Shown: positions 42,809 to 52,115 of the stretch, one piece after another
Numbering within the stretch: the first letter of the stretch is position 1
Layout of the letters: every line of letters starts with the position of its first letter
Assembly (NCBI GenBank): GCA_038131165.1
Contig: JAYPOZ010000014.1
Coordinates: forward strand, 1 to 64,000
Source: UBA6544 sp038131165
Lineage (GTDB): Bacteria > Pseudomonadota > Alphaproteobacteria > UBA8366
Reading direction: 5' to 3'
Length of the DNA: 64,000 bases
Notes under the pieces: generated by a model
Seen by the model: only the letters and a program-made list of their open reading frames with translations
The model's database searches: none
Told to the model about the DNA's origin: nothing
Position numbers and translations under genes: made by a program

Positions 42809-44539
42809 ATGACCAACGGGAACCTGGCGCATCAGGTCCGGCTCTACTCGGGGCTGGTGCTTTTCACCTTTGCGCTTACGCATTTTATCAATCATGCATT
42901 CGGGCTGATCTCCGTCGAAGCGACGATGGCGATTCAGGAATGGCGCACGCTGGTCTGGCGGAATCCGGTCGGCGGTATCGTGCTCTATGGCGCACTGAGC
43001 GCGCATATCCTGTTGGCGCTCTATGCGATTTACCAACGCTATACCCTGAAAATGCCGATGTGGGAGGCGGCGCGGCTGTTGATGGGGCTCGCGATACCGT
43101 TTTTCATGCTCGGCCATATTATGAACACACGCTTTGCGCATGAGGTGCTGGGCGTCCAGGATACCTATGTCTACGAGTTCGTGAAGCTCTGGCCGAATTC
43201 AGCCGTCGATCAAACAGTGTTGTTGCTGTTGGTCTGGATCCATTCCTGCATCGGTTTGCACTATTGGCTGCGGCTTAAGAACTGGTACCGGCGGACGACA
43301 AGTCTGTGGTTCACGCTCGCAATTCTAATTCCGACGCTCTCTCTTCTGGGGTTCTATGCCGGCGGGCAGCTCATGGAGCGCTTGGAGGCGGATGCGGCCT
43401 GGCTGGCCCAGTTGAAGATCGATACGAACTGGCCGGATGCCGCCGAGGCGGCATTAATCGGCGACGCGAAGGCGATCGCAAGAACGATCTTTTTCGTCAT
43501 GGTCGCAATCGCCCTCTCCGGACGCCCGTTGCGCAGCTTTATCCAGAGCCGGAGCGGCCAGATCACCATTACATATGCCGACGGGCGGGTGGTCAGGTCC
43601 CGACCGGGTCCAAGCTTGTTGGAAATCAGCCGGGCAAACGGTATTCCGCACGCTTCCGTCTGCGGCGGCCGCGGCCGGTGCTCGACTTGCCGCGTTCGAA
43701 TTGCCTACGGCATCCGTTTCATGGACGAGCCGGCCGTGGCGGAACGGGAGTTGTTGGACAAGATCAATGCGCCGCCGACCGTCCGCCTGGCTTGCCAATG
43801 CCGGCCGAACAGCGACGTGCGCATTCAACGACTCCTGCCGCAAGCCGCGGGCGCGGAAGCCGTTCAGCAATCGGTCGATGCGTTCGACAACGGCGTCGAT
43901 ATGAACATCGCGATCCTGTTTGCCGATATCCGTGAATTCACGAAGCTTTCGGAGCGCAAGCTTCCCTTCGATCTGGTCTTTCTGCTGAACGAATATTTCC
44001 GCACGATGGGCGAATGCATCACACGCGAGGGTGGACGCATTGATAAGTTCATCGGCGATGGGATCATGGCGCTCTTCGGTCTTGAGGGCGATCCGCAGAA
44101 AGGCTGCGAGGATGCGCTGGCGGCCGCCCGGGCCATGAGCGAGGCCCTTCTAAAGCTCAACATGGCCCTGGAAAACGATTTGCCACAGCCGTTGCGCCTC
44201 GGGATCGGAATTCATTTCGGATACGCGGTGGTGGGTAAGATGGGCTACGAAGCAGTCTCTTCCCTGACGGCGATTGGCGATACGGTCAACACCGCAAGCC
44301 GTCTGGAGAGCGCCACCAAGGAGTTCGGCGCGGAATTCATCGTGTCGGACGAGGTGGTGAAGGCTGCGGGCGTCGATCTGTCGGCGTTCAGGCGCGAGAA
44401 GTTGACGGTGCGGGGGCGGGATAATGCGCTCAACGTATACGTGGTCGAACGCGGGCACATGTTGCCGGTTCGCAAACCCAAGGATCCCAATGCAGGCTCG
44501 GTCCGCTGGCCGTGGCTGGCGCGCTTCAGGTTAGCCTGA
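42809..44539 (+). CDS. Membrane class III adenylate cyclase with SdhC-like anchor and [2Fe-2S] ferredoxin domain
   Basis: A 576-residue three-part protein. Residues 1-240 form about six membrane helices with histidines placed like heme b ligands of succinate dehydrogenase anchors (H25, H29, H66, H103, H111, H145, H151). Residues 250-335 form a ferredoxin domain with C285, C291 and C294 in CGGRGRCSTC and a fourth ligand at C329 or C331 in ACQC. From about 365 comes a class III cyclase catalytic domain with the metal aspartates D373 (LFADIREFT) and D417 (GDGIMALFG) and the IGDTVNTASRLES block. S. meliloti CyaC is a recalled relative with a quinone-responsive diheme anchor. Redox control of cAMP synthesis is inferred. 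AGGGA precedes the ATG; the gene is single. Confidence 0.88.
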   Translation: MTNGNLAHQVRLYSGLVLFTFALTHFINHAFGLISVEATMAIQEWRTLVWRNPVGGIVLYGALSAHILLALYAIYQRYTLKMPMWEAARLLMGLAIPFFMLGHIMNTRFAHEVLGVQDTYVYEFVKLWPNSAVDQTVLLLLVWIHSCIGLHYWLRLKNWYRRTTSLWFTLAILIPTLSLLGFYAGGQLMERLEADAAWLAQLKIDTNWPDAAEAALIGDAKAIARTIFFVMVAIALSGRPLRSFIQSRSGQITITYADGRVVRSRPGPSLLEISRANGIPHASVCGGRGRCSTCRVRIAYGIRFMDEPAVAERELLDKINAPPTVRLACQCRPNSDVRIQRLLPQAAGAEAVQQSVDAFDNGVDMNIAILFADIREFTKLSERKLPFDLVFLLNEYFRTMGECITREGGRIDKFIGDGIMALFGLEGDPQKGCEDALAAARAMSEALLKLNMALENDLPQPLRLGIGIHFGYAVVGKMGYEAVSSLTAIGDTVNTASRLESATKEFGAEFIVSDEVVKAAGVDLSAFRREKLTVRGRDNALNVYVVERGHMLPVRKPKDPNAGSVRWPWLARFRLA

Positions 44540-44553
44540 ACGGATCGCAATCC

Positions 44554-45687
44554 TTAAGTCATCGCGGCGAATCGTTTGGTGTGATGGTCGCGGTCGCCGA
44601 ATGTCAGGTCGATCATCGTCAGGCGTTTGAAGTAATGCCCGATCTTTAGTTCGTCCGTCATGCCCATGCCGCCGTGCATCTGAACGGAGTTTTGCCCAAC
44701 GAACCTTGCGCTCTTGCCGATTTGCGCTTTGGCTGCGGCGACTGAGCGTGCTCTTTCCTCGGCGTCGTCGCTGTCCATCATAGCGGTGGCGACATAGGCC
44801 ATCGAGCGGGCTTCCTCGCAATTGATCAAGATATCGACCATGCGATGCTGCAAGACCTGGAACTTGCCGATCGGCTGGCCGAATTGCTTGCGGGTCTTGA
44901 TGTACTCGTTTGTTTCTTCCTTGAGTACGTCCATGCAGCCGACCGCCTCGGCGCAGAGGGCGGCAACGGCGAATTCCGCCACATGCTCGATCGTGGCATA
45001 GCCGCCGCCGACCGTGCCGAGAACCGCGTCCGCTCCGACCTGAACGCCATCGAACGCGATTTCGGAGGCGCGCAGCGCGTCATTCGTGGTGTAGTCGCGG
45101 CGAGTTATGCCAGCCGCATTGGAATCGACCAGGAACAGAGTGATGCCGTCGGTATCGCGCGAATTCCCGGATGTCCTCGCGGCCACGATGATCTTGTCCG
45201 CCGCCGCCGCGCCAAAGACGACACCCTTGGCGCCATTGATGGTGAAGCCGTCGCCGGATTTCTCCGCCTTGGTTTCGATGTCGAAGAGGTCGAACCGTGC
45301 TTGGCGTTCGGCGAAGGCAAAGGCCAACTTCAAGCCGCCTTCGGCGAGTTTCGGGAGCAACTCCTCTTTCTGAGATTCGCTACCGCCGTGGAGGATGAGA
45401 TTGCCGCCAAGCACCACGGTGGCGAAGTACGGCTCCAGAACCAAGCCTCTGCCGAACCCTTCCATGATCACCATGATCTCGGTGGCGCCGCCGCCGATCC
45501 CTCCATACTCCTCGGGGAATGCGACGCCCAGCCAGCCGAGCTCCGCCATCTGCTTCCAGTTGTCTTCGCTGTAGCCTTCGCTCGACCCCGCCAGTTGGCG
45601 CCGCGTCTCGAACTCGTAATGTTCGCGGACGAAGCGGTCGACGCTGTCTTTGAGGAGCTGTTGTTCTTCGGTAAGCGAAAAGTCCAT
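44554..45687 (-). CDS. Acyl-CoA dehydrogenase
   Basis: A 377-residue FAD-dependent acyl-CoA dehydrogenase that introduces a double bond into an acyl-CoA. It begins MDFSLTEEQQLLKDSVDRFV, has the middle beta-domain, and ends with the FAD-binding block QMHGGMGMTDELKIGHYFKR. The helix near TRKQFGQPIGKFQVLQHRMVDI is typical. The position of the catalytic glutamate is not certain from inspection. It lies 44 bases downstream of a second, longer acyl-CoA dehydrogenase gene; such pairs often form heteromeric enzymes, as in steroid side-chain degradation. Convergent with the cyclase gene, 14 bases away. Confidence 0.9.
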   Translation of the reverse strand: MDFSLTEEQQLLKDSVDRFVREHYEFETRRQLAGSSEGYSEDNWKQMAELGWLGVAFPEEYGGIGGGATEIMVIMEGFGRGLVLEPYFATVVLGGNLILHGGSESQKEELLPKLAEGGLKLAFAFAERQARFDLFDIETKAEKSGDGFTINGAKGVVFGAAAADKIIVAARTSGNSRDTDGITLFLVDSNAAGITRRDYTTNDALRASEIAFDGVQVGADAVLGTVGGGYATIEHVAEFAVAALCAEAVGCMDVLKEETNEYIKTRKQFGQPIGKFQVLQHRMVDILINCEEARSMAYVATAMMDSDDAEERARSVAAAKAQIGKSARFVGQNSVQMHGGMGMTDELKIGHYFKRLTMIDLTFGDRDHHTKRFAAMT

Positions 45688-45731
45688 TTTTCCAACCCTG
45701 TGTCAGGCGATTGCGGCCAATAGGCTCGGGA

Positions 45732-46928
45732 TCAAAGTCCCAGGACCATCTTTGCCATTATGTTTTTTTGAATTTCGTTCGTCCCGCCGTAGATCGACGT
45801 CTTGCGCACATTGAAATACGAAGGAGAGAGGCTCGGCGCGATTTCAGGGCCGATGGGATCTTCGTTCCATCCGTACTCCAAGGATTCCGGCACATAGGGA
45901 TGGGCGTACATTCCCATCGCCTTCATCGAAAGTTCGGTCAGGTCTTGCTGGATCTCGGTGCCGCGGATTTTGAGCATGCTGACTTCGGCACCCGGCCCGT
46001 TCCCCTGCGCCGCCGCCATCAGAAACCGCAGTTCGGTAAATTCCAGGGACTTGAGCTTGATCTCGACCTCGGCGATGGAGCGCCGGAAATCCGCATCCTC
46101 AATGAGCGGCGCGCCAGAGGATTTCTCTTCGGCCGCGATTTCCTTCAGGCGGCGCAATCGGGCCTTCGATGCGCCGACCCGGGCGATGCCGGAGCGTTCA
46201 TTACCGAGCAGGAACTTGGCATAGGTCCACCCCTTGTTCTCCTCGCCCACGCGGTTCTCGATCGGCACTCGTACGCTGTCGAAATAGGTATTGTTGATTT
46301 CGGCGCCGCCATCGATGGTGATAATCGGCTTCACTTCGATACCGGGCGACTTCATGTCGATCAGCAGGAAGGAAATACCTTCCTGAGGCTTTCCCTCGCT
46401 CGACGTGCGGACAAGACAGAATATCCGGTCGGCCCAGGGGGCGGAGGTCGTCCAGGTCTTCTGACCCGATACGATATAGTCGTCGCCATCCCGCGTGGCC
46501 TTGGTTTGCAGGGACGCAAGGTCGGAGCCTGCACCCGGTTCCGAATAGCCTTGGCACCAGAATTCCTCGCCCGACAAGATTTTCGGCAGATACGTCTTCT
46601 TCTGCGCATCGCTTCCGAAAGTGTAAATGACGGGGCCGACCATCATCAGTCCGAATGCGCTGAGCGAGGGGCAATGACCCCGTGCCAACTCTTCATTGAA
46701 AATATAGCGCCGGACCGGGTCCCATTCGCAGCCGCCATGCTCTGTCGGCCAGTGCGGCGCCGCCCAGCCTTTGGCGTACAGAATTCTGTGCCAGCGGTAG
46801 ATATCGTCTTTCTCGAGCTTGAGGCCACGCGATACTTTTTCGCGGATATCGGTCGGCAAATTGGCCTCGATGAACTCTCGCACTTCGCGTTGGAAAGCGA
46901 CGTGTTCCTCGGAAAACTGCAGGTCCAT
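45732..46928 (-). CDS. Acyl-CoA dehydrogenase
   Basis: A 398-residue acyl-CoA dehydrogenase. Typical elements: WPTEHGGCEWDPVRRYIFNEEL, the FAD/substrate block FWCQGYSEPGAGSDLASLQTKA, the GQKTWTTSA loop and the C-terminal RKTSIYGGTNEIQKNIMAKMVLG. The ATG at 46928 (MDLQFSEEH) is the family start; 40 residues upstream in the same frame are not conserved. With the shorter paralog 44 bases downstream it probably forms one alpha2beta2-like enzyme; the CoA-transferase gene is divergent across a 118-base intergenic gap. Substrate unknown. Confidence 0.9.
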   Translation of the reverse strand: MDLQFSEEHVAFQREVREFIEANLPTDIREKVSRGLKLEKDDIYRWHRILYAKGWAAPHWPTEHGGCEWDPVRRYIFNEELARGHCPSLSAFGLMMVGPVIYTFGSDAQKKTYLPKILSGEEFWCQGYSEPGAGSDLASLQTKATRDGDDYIVSGQKTWTTSAPWADRIFCLVRTSSEGKPQEGISFLLIDMKSPGIEVKPIITIDGGAEINNTYFDSVRVPIENRVGEENKGWTYAKFLLGNERSGIARVGASKARLRRLKEIAAEEKSSGAPLIEDADFRRSIAEVEIKLKSLEFTELRFLMAAAQGNGPGAEVSMLKIRGTEIQQDLTELSMKAMGMYAHPYVPESLEYGWNEDPIGPEIAPSLSPSYFNVRKTSIYGGTNEIQKNIMAKMVLGL

Positions 46929-47046
46929 TGAATGTACCCTCAAAGCGGCAATATGCGGCGATTGTTTGCCTTCAAGTCTGGTAGAGGCATATAGCATACT
47001 AACACGGCGGGAAAAGCCCGCAGCTGCCTGAAGCAAGGGAGAGTTC

Positions 47047-48222
47047 ATGGGATACGACGCACCGTTTGCCGGCCTGAAGGTGGTGGATATCAGCCAGGGC
47101 GTCTCCGGGCCTTATGCTGGCATGCTCATGGCCCAATACGGTGCGGAAGTGATCAAGGTGGAGCCGCTCGAGGGCGAGTGGGGCCGCTTCATCAGTCGTG
47201 ATTACGACAAGCATTCCGCCTTCTCCGTTTCGACAAATTTAGGCAAGCGAAGCATCGCGCTCGATCTGAAGAGCGAGGAAGGCAAGGAAGCTGTCCGGAA
47301 GCTGATCACAGGGGCCGATGTCTTCATCGAGAACTTTCGCCCGGGGGTGACCGACCGGTTGGGTTTCTCCTACGAAGAGGTCGCGAAACTGAGCCCCAAG
47401 GCGATCTACCTCTCGATTTCGGGATTCGGCAACGGGGGTCCCTTGCGGGAGCGCCCGGCGATGGATCCAGTCTTGCAGGCCTTTTGCGGCCTGATGTCGG
47501 TGAATGTGGGCGAAAACGGCATACCGCAACGCATCGGGGTGGTGATCTGCGACATGGCGACCGCGCTGTACGCCTTTCAGGCGCTGTCGACCGCGCTCTA
47601 TGCCCGCCGCGAAGAGGAGACGGGCCGTCTGATCGAGACCAATCTAATGCAGGGCGCCGCCTGCCTCGGCGTAATCCGGATGATGATGGTCTATCTCGAG
47701 AAGGGCGCCTATCTCGTCGGACGCGTGCCGGCCGGAATCCTGGAGGCGAAGGACGGCTACATTACGATACTGATGTATAAAGACGAAGAGTTTCCGAAGC
47801 TTTGCGATATCTTGGGACTGCCGAAGATCGGCGCGGACCCGCAATATGCGACGAATGCGGGACGGGTGGAGCATGAAGCGGAAATCATGCCCCTGATCCG
47901 CGATGCCTTTAAGCTCCAGACCTGCGCCGAACTGTCCGCAAGATTGAGCGACGCGCGCATCCTCCACGAACGGGTGAACAACTATATCGAATTCCTGGAT
48001 CACCCGCAGGTCAAAGAGACCGGGCTGGTCTCTTGGCTCGATCATGAAGGCGTGGGCCGGGTGCCGGTGCCGAATGTGCCGGGACTGGCGCCTTTCGACA
48101 CGGTCGGCGCCAAGGCGCACGCGCCCGCGATCGGCGAGCACAGCCGCGAAATTCTCGCCGAGATGGGCTACAGCGATACGATCATCGACGATCTGGCGGC
48201 GCGGAAAATCACCCTAGCCTAA
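47047..48222 (+). CDS. Family III CoA transferase (CaiB/BaiF)
   Basis: A 391-residue CaiB/BaiF-type CoA transferase that moves CoA between a donor thioester and a free acid. Family blocks: GLKVVDISQGVSGPYAGMLMAQYGAEVIKVEP, IENFRPGVTDRLGFSYEEV and the catalytic aspartate in ERPAMDPVLQAFCG. A GGGAG site precedes the ATG. Divergent from the acyl-CoA dehydrogenase pair, which suggests that it activates the acid those enzymes degrade; this is inferred from position only. Confidence 0.9.
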   Translation: MGYDAPFAGLKVVDISQGVSGPYAGMLMAQYGAEVIKVEPLEGEWGRFISRDYDKHSAFSVSTNLGKRSIALDLKSEEGKEAVRKLITGADVFIENFRPGVTDRLGFSYEEVAKLSPKAIYLSISGFGNGGPLRERPAMDPVLQAFCGLMSVNVGENGIPQRIGVVICDMATALYAFQALSTALYARREEETGRLIETNLMQGAACLGVIRMMMVYLEKGAYLVGRVPAGILEAKDGYITILMYKDEEFPKLCDILGLPKIGADPQYATNAGRVEHEAEIMPLIRDAFKLQTCAELSARLSDARILHERVNNYIEFLDHPQVKETGLVSWLDHEGVGRVPVPNVPGLAPFDTVGAKAHAPAIGEHSREILAEMGYSDTIIDDLAARKITLA

Positions 48223-48261
48223 GATTTTCGGGAATCACCGTGAGTTCGGCCGCTCCGTCGA

Positions 48262-49959
48262 TCAGGCCGACCGCAGGAAATCGAAATCGCAGCCTTCGTC
48301 GGCTTGCAGAACGTGGTCCTGATAGAGTTTGGCGTAGCCGCGCTTCTCCGCGTCCATGGGCCTCCAGGCGGCGCGCCGCTTGGCGAGTTCCTCTTCGGAC
48401 ACCAGCAGGTCGAAGCGCCGGTCCTTGACCGACAACCGAATGCGGTCGCCGTTCTGGACCAATGCCAGCGGACCGCCCTCCGCGGCTTCCGGCGAGACAT
48501 GGAGCACGATGGTACCATACGCCGTCCCGCTCATCCGGGCGTCGGAGATCCGCACCATGTCCTTCACCCCGGCACGCGCGAGCTTTGCCGGGATCGGCAG
48601 ATAGCCGCATTCCGGCATGCCGTAGCCGCTCTTCGGGCCGGCGTTCTTCAGGACGATGAAATCCGCCGGCGTCACGTCGAGGTCGGGATCGTCCATGCGC
48701 TCGGCCATGTCGGCCGGCGATGTGAAGACAACCGCACGGCCTTCCGTCTCGAACAAGGTATCGTCTGCCGCCGCGCGTTTGAGGATCGCGCCGTTCGGCG
48801 CCAGAGAGCCGAAGAGGGCGACAAGACCGCCCAGCGGATAATGCGGTTCGTCGAACCGGTGCACGATGTTGTGGTCGATATAGCCGGGATCGCGTTCCAG
48901 CCGTTCGCCCAAGGTCTCTCCCGTGACCGACAGGGTGTCGAGATGCATGAGATGTTTGATTTCGCGCAGTACCGCCCCCAAGCCGCCGCCGGCGAAGAAA
49001 TCTTCCATATAGTGATCGCCGGAGGGCTTGAGATTCACCAGCACCGGCGTCTCGTCGCTGATCTCGTTCAGCCGGTCAAGCGACACGTTGACGCCGGCGC
49101 GTCCGGCGATTGCGGTCAGGTGAATGATGCCGTTGGTCGAGCCGCCGATGGCGAGTAATACGCGAAGTGCGTTCTCGACCGATTTTTCGGTGACGATCTT
49201 GTCCGGTGTGAGGTCCTCTACCGCGATTTCGACGGCGCGCTTGCCGGTTTCCTCCGCGGCGCGCAGCCGGTCGGCATGGACCGCGGGAATGGCGGCCGTG
49301 CCCGGGAGCGCCATGCCGAGCGTCTCGGCGATGCAGGCCATCGTACTTGCGGTGCCCATGACGGGGCAGGTGCCCGCCGTCGTCGATAGGCGGGATTCGA
49401 CGGCGACGATCTGTTCGTCGTTGAGTTCGCCCGCTCGGTACATGGCCCAGAAGCGCCGGCAATCTGTACAGGCGCCGAGTTGCTCGCCTTCGTGGCGCGC
49501 GGTCATCATGGGCCCTGTGATCAGCTGAATGGCGGGACGGTTAGCGGACAATGCCCCCATCAGCTGAGCCGGTACTGTCTTGTCGCAACCGCCGACGACG
49601 ACCACGGCGTCCATCGGTTGGGCCGAGATCATCTCCTCCGTATCCATCGACATGAGGTTGCGGTACATCATGCTGGTCGGGTGCAGGAAGGCCTCGGCGA
49701 GGGAGACCGTCGGGAAGACCATCGGCAAACCGCCTGCCGCCAGAACGCCGCGTTTTACGGCTTCGATTTGCTCCGGCACATTGCGGTGGCAGTTGTTATA
49801 GCTGCTGGCCGTGTCGGCAATGCCGACAATCGGCTTCTCCAGGCTCTCCCCGGTGAAGCCCATGGCCTTGGCGAAGGAACGGCGGAGATAAAGCGAGAAA
49901 TCCTTGTCGCCGTAATTGGTCAACCCGCGGGCCAGCCCCTTATCTTTATTGTCGGCCAT
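48262..49959 (-). CDS. IlvD/Edd family dehydratase (sugar-acid dehydratase-like)
   Basis: A 565-residue iron-sulfur dehydratase of the IlvD/Edd family. The cluster cysteines are in SSYNNCHRNVPE, VGGCDKTVPAQL and TTAGTCPVMGTASTMA. The CDKTVPA form is closer to aldonic-acid (arabonate/xylonate) dehydratases than to dihydroxy-acid dehydratase, which has CDKNMPG, so branched-chain amino acid synthesis is not assumed. GAGGAAA precedes the ATG. It follows prfC by 25 bases on the same strand. Cytoplasmic; the substrate is probably a sugar acid. Confidence 0.87.
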   Translation of the reverse strand: MADNKDKGLARGLTNYGDKDFSLYLRRSFAKAMGFTGESLEKPIVGIADTASSYNNCHRNVPEQIEAVKRGVLAAGGLPMVFPTVSLAEAFLHPTSMMYRNLMSMDTEEMISAQPMDAVVVVGGCDKTVPAQLMGALSANRPAIQLITGPMMTARHEGEQLGACTDCRRFWAMYRAGELNDEQIVAVESRLSTTAGTCPVMGTASTMACIAETLGMALPGTAAIPAVHADRLRAAEETGKRAVEIAVEDLTPDKIVTEKSVENALRVLLAIGGSTNGIIHLTAIAGRAGVNVSLDRLNEISDETPVLVNLKPSGDHYMEDFFAGGGLGAVLREIKHLMHLDTLSVTGETLGERLERDPGYIDHNIVHRFDEPHYPLGGLVALFGSLAPNGAILKRAAADDTLFETEGRAVVFTSPADMAERMDDPDLDVTPADFIVLKNAGPKSGYGMPECGYLPIPAKLARAGVKDMVRISDARMSGTAYGTIVLHVSPEAAEGGPLALVQNGDRIRLSVKDRRFDLLVSEEELAKRRAAWRPMDAEKRGYAKLYQDHVLQADEGCDFDFLRSA

Positions 49960-49984
49960 GTGCGTTTCCTCTTCTTCTCTTGTT

Positions 49985-51598
49985 CTAGCTCGTTTGTTCC
50001 TTGGTCTTCAGAAACTTGATCGAAGGCCATTCTTTCTCCGCCGTTTCCAGATGCCAGGCATTGCGGGCGAGAAAGACGGGAGCGCCGCCGTGATCCTCCG
50101 CCATTGACGAGGGACCGGAATCGCGAAGCTTCTTGATCTCGCGGGGGTCCTCGCATTCGAGCCACCGCGCCGTGTGAAGGGCGCTGGCCTCGAAGCGGAC
50201 GGGGATGTCGTACTCGGTACGGATGCGGTCGGCCAAGACGTCGAATTGCAGAGCGCCGACGACGCCGACGATCCAGTCCGGGTCCATCGCCGGCTTTAGA
50301 ATGCGCGCCGCGCCTTCCTCGGCGATCTGCAGCAATGCGCGGCCCAGGTGCTTCGCTTTCATCGGATCTTCCGGGCGCACCTTGCGCATCAATTCGGGCG
50401 CGAAATTGGGGATGCCGGTGAAGGCCAGGTCTTCGCCTTCGCTAAGGGCGTCGCCAATCCGCAGGTTGCCGTGATTGGGGACGCCGATGATATCGCCGGC
50501 CCAGGCTTCCTCCGCCAGTTCCCGGTCCTGGGCCAGAAACAGCAGCGGGTTGTGCGCCGTGATCATCTTGCCGCTGCGGATATGCTTCAGCTTCATGCCG
50601 CGCCGGAACTTGCCGGAGCACAGTCGCACGAACGCGATCCTGTCGCGGTGTTTGGCGTCCATATTGGCTTGTACCTTGAAGACAAATCCGGTGACTTTGT
50701 CTTCCTTAGGCTCGATTTCGCGCGTGGCCGTCGCCTGTGGGCGGGGCGACGGCGCAAAGGCACCGATGCCGTCCAGCAATTCGCGGACGCCAAAGTTATT
50801 AATGGCGCTGCCGAAATAGATCGGTGTGAGCGTGCCGTCGCGGTAAGCGGCGAGGTCGAAGGGCGGACAGAGGCCGCGAACCATTTCGACTTCCTCGCGG
50901 AGCTTGGCGATAGCGTCCGCCGGCAACAATTCGTCCAGCTTCGGATCATCGAGCCCCTCGCATGGGATGCCTTCGTCGACCTTGTCGCCCTTGCTGCGTT
51001 CGGTCAGCAGCAGCCGGTCGCGGAGAATGTCGTAGCATCCGAGGAAATTTCGACCCATGCCGATCGGCCAGGAGGCGGGCGTCACGTCGAGCGCCAGGGT
51101 TTGCTCGATTTCGTCCAGCAGATCGAAGGGGTCCTGCGCTTCGCGGTCCATCTTGTTGATAAAGGTGACGATGGGAACATCGCGCAGCCTGCAGACTTCG
51201 AAGAGCTTTCGGGTCTGATTCTCGATTCCGCGCGCCGCGTCCAACACCATGATGGCGGAATCGACTGCGGTGAGCGTTCGGTACGTGTCCTCGCTGAAAT
51301 CTTCGTGCCCCGGCGTGTCGAGCAGGTTGAACGTGTGGGAATCGTAGTCGAAAGTCATGACGGAAACGGTGACCGAAATGCCGCGTTCGCGCTCCACCTT
51401 CATCCAATCCGAATGCGCACGGCGGCGGTCGCCGCGTGCCTTCACGGCACCGGCAAGCTGAATGGCACCGCCAAACAGCAGTAATTTCTCTGTCAGGGTC
51501 GTCTTGCCCGCATCCGGGTGGGAAATGATGGCGAAGGTCCGCCGCTGCTCTACGGGATGCCCGGAGGCGTCGCGCGCCGCCGGCAATGCAGAGGCCAT
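49985..51598 (-). CDS. prfC: Peptide chain release factor 3
   Basis: A 537-residue translational GTPase that recycles release factors 1 and 2 from the ribosome. The GTPase motifs are complete: FAIISHPDAGKTTLTEKLLLFGGAIQ (G1), RGISVTVSVMTF (G2), LLDTPGHEDFSEDTYRTL (G3) and FINKMDREAQDP (G4); domains II and III follow (GVVGALQFDVLADRI). The ATG at 51598 has GGAG upstream; a frame extension of 27 codons is rejected. It is upstream of the dehydratase gene and divergent from the DksA-like gene. Confidence 0.96.
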   Translation of the reverse strand: MASALPAARDASGHPVEQRRTFAIISHPDAGKTTLTEKLLLFGGAIQLAGAVKARGDRRRAHSDWMKVERERGISVTVSVMTFDYDSHTFNLLDTPGHEDFSEDTYRTLTAVDSAIMVLDAARGIENQTRKLFEVCRLRDVPIVTFINKMDREAQDPFDLLDEIEQTLALDVTPASWPIGMGRNFLGCYDILRDRLLLTERSKGDKVDEGIPCEGLDDPKLDELLPADAIAKLREEVEMVRGLCPPFDLAAYRDGTLTPIYFGSAINNFGVRELLDGIGAFAPSPRPQATATREIEPKEDKVTGFVFKVQANMDAKHRDRIAFVRLCSGKFRRGMKLKHIRSGKMITAHNPLLFLAQDRELAEEAWAGDIIGVPNHGNLRIGDALSEGEDLAFTGIPNFAPELMRKVRPEDPMKAKHLGRALLQIAEEGAARILKPAMDPDWIVGVVGALQFDVLADRIRTEYDIPVRFEASALHTARWLECEDPREIKKLRDSGPSSMAEDHGGAPVFLARNAWHLETAEKEWPSIKFLKTKEQTS

Positions 51599-51690
51599 AT
51601 TTAGATTCTCCGTTGTCGTTCGTCCCCATATGAGCGCAAAATGTTGCAGATGCAACAATGAGTGCGCCAATTGGCACATAAACCGGAACG

Positions 51691-52035
51691 ATGAGCGACC
51701 GCAAGGACATCGATGCCAAAGCGTTGGTGCGCCGGATGATCGACCGTAAGGCCGAGTTGGAACATCTGATCGAGGCGCATCACGATGATACGCGGCCGGT
51801 CGTGCTCGATCAGACCACCGTCGGCCGGCTGTCCCGAATGGACGACATGCAAAGCCAGGCCATGTCCATTGAAACCGAACGCCGTCGCAGGGACGAAATC
51901 CAGCGAATCGATGCCGCGCTGGCGCGGGTCGACGCCGACGAGTACGGCGACTGCCTGTCTTGCGGAGACGAGATCGAAAAGAAGCGGATCGAGCTTGATC
52001 CGGCCATTCCGACCTGCATCGGTTGCGCTAAATAG
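51691..52035 (+). CDS. DksA/TraR-type zinc-finger protein
   Basis: A 114-residue protein with a helical coiled-coil region (residues 5-80) and a C-terminal C4 zinc finger, CLSC...CIGC, as in DksA/TraR-family proteins that bind the RNA polymerase secondary channel. It is shorter than DksA (about 150 residues), and the coiled-coil tip carries DQTTVGRLSRMDDMQ, which includes an acidic DxxxxxxRxxD-like arrangement. It probably modulates transcription. Single gene divergent from prfC; the ribosome site is weak. Confidence 0.88.
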   Translation: MSDRKDIDAKALVRRMIDRKAELEHLIEAHHDDTRPVVLDQTTVGRLSRMDDMQSQAMSIETERRRRDEIQRIDAALARVDADEYGDCLSCGDEIEKKRIELDPAIPTCIGCAK

Positions 52036-52115
52036 CCAAAACCCGGATTGTGACGGGGCGGCGAGTCCCTGTATATGTTCCGCATCGGATCAATTCGCGC
52101 GAGACATCGTTTTCC

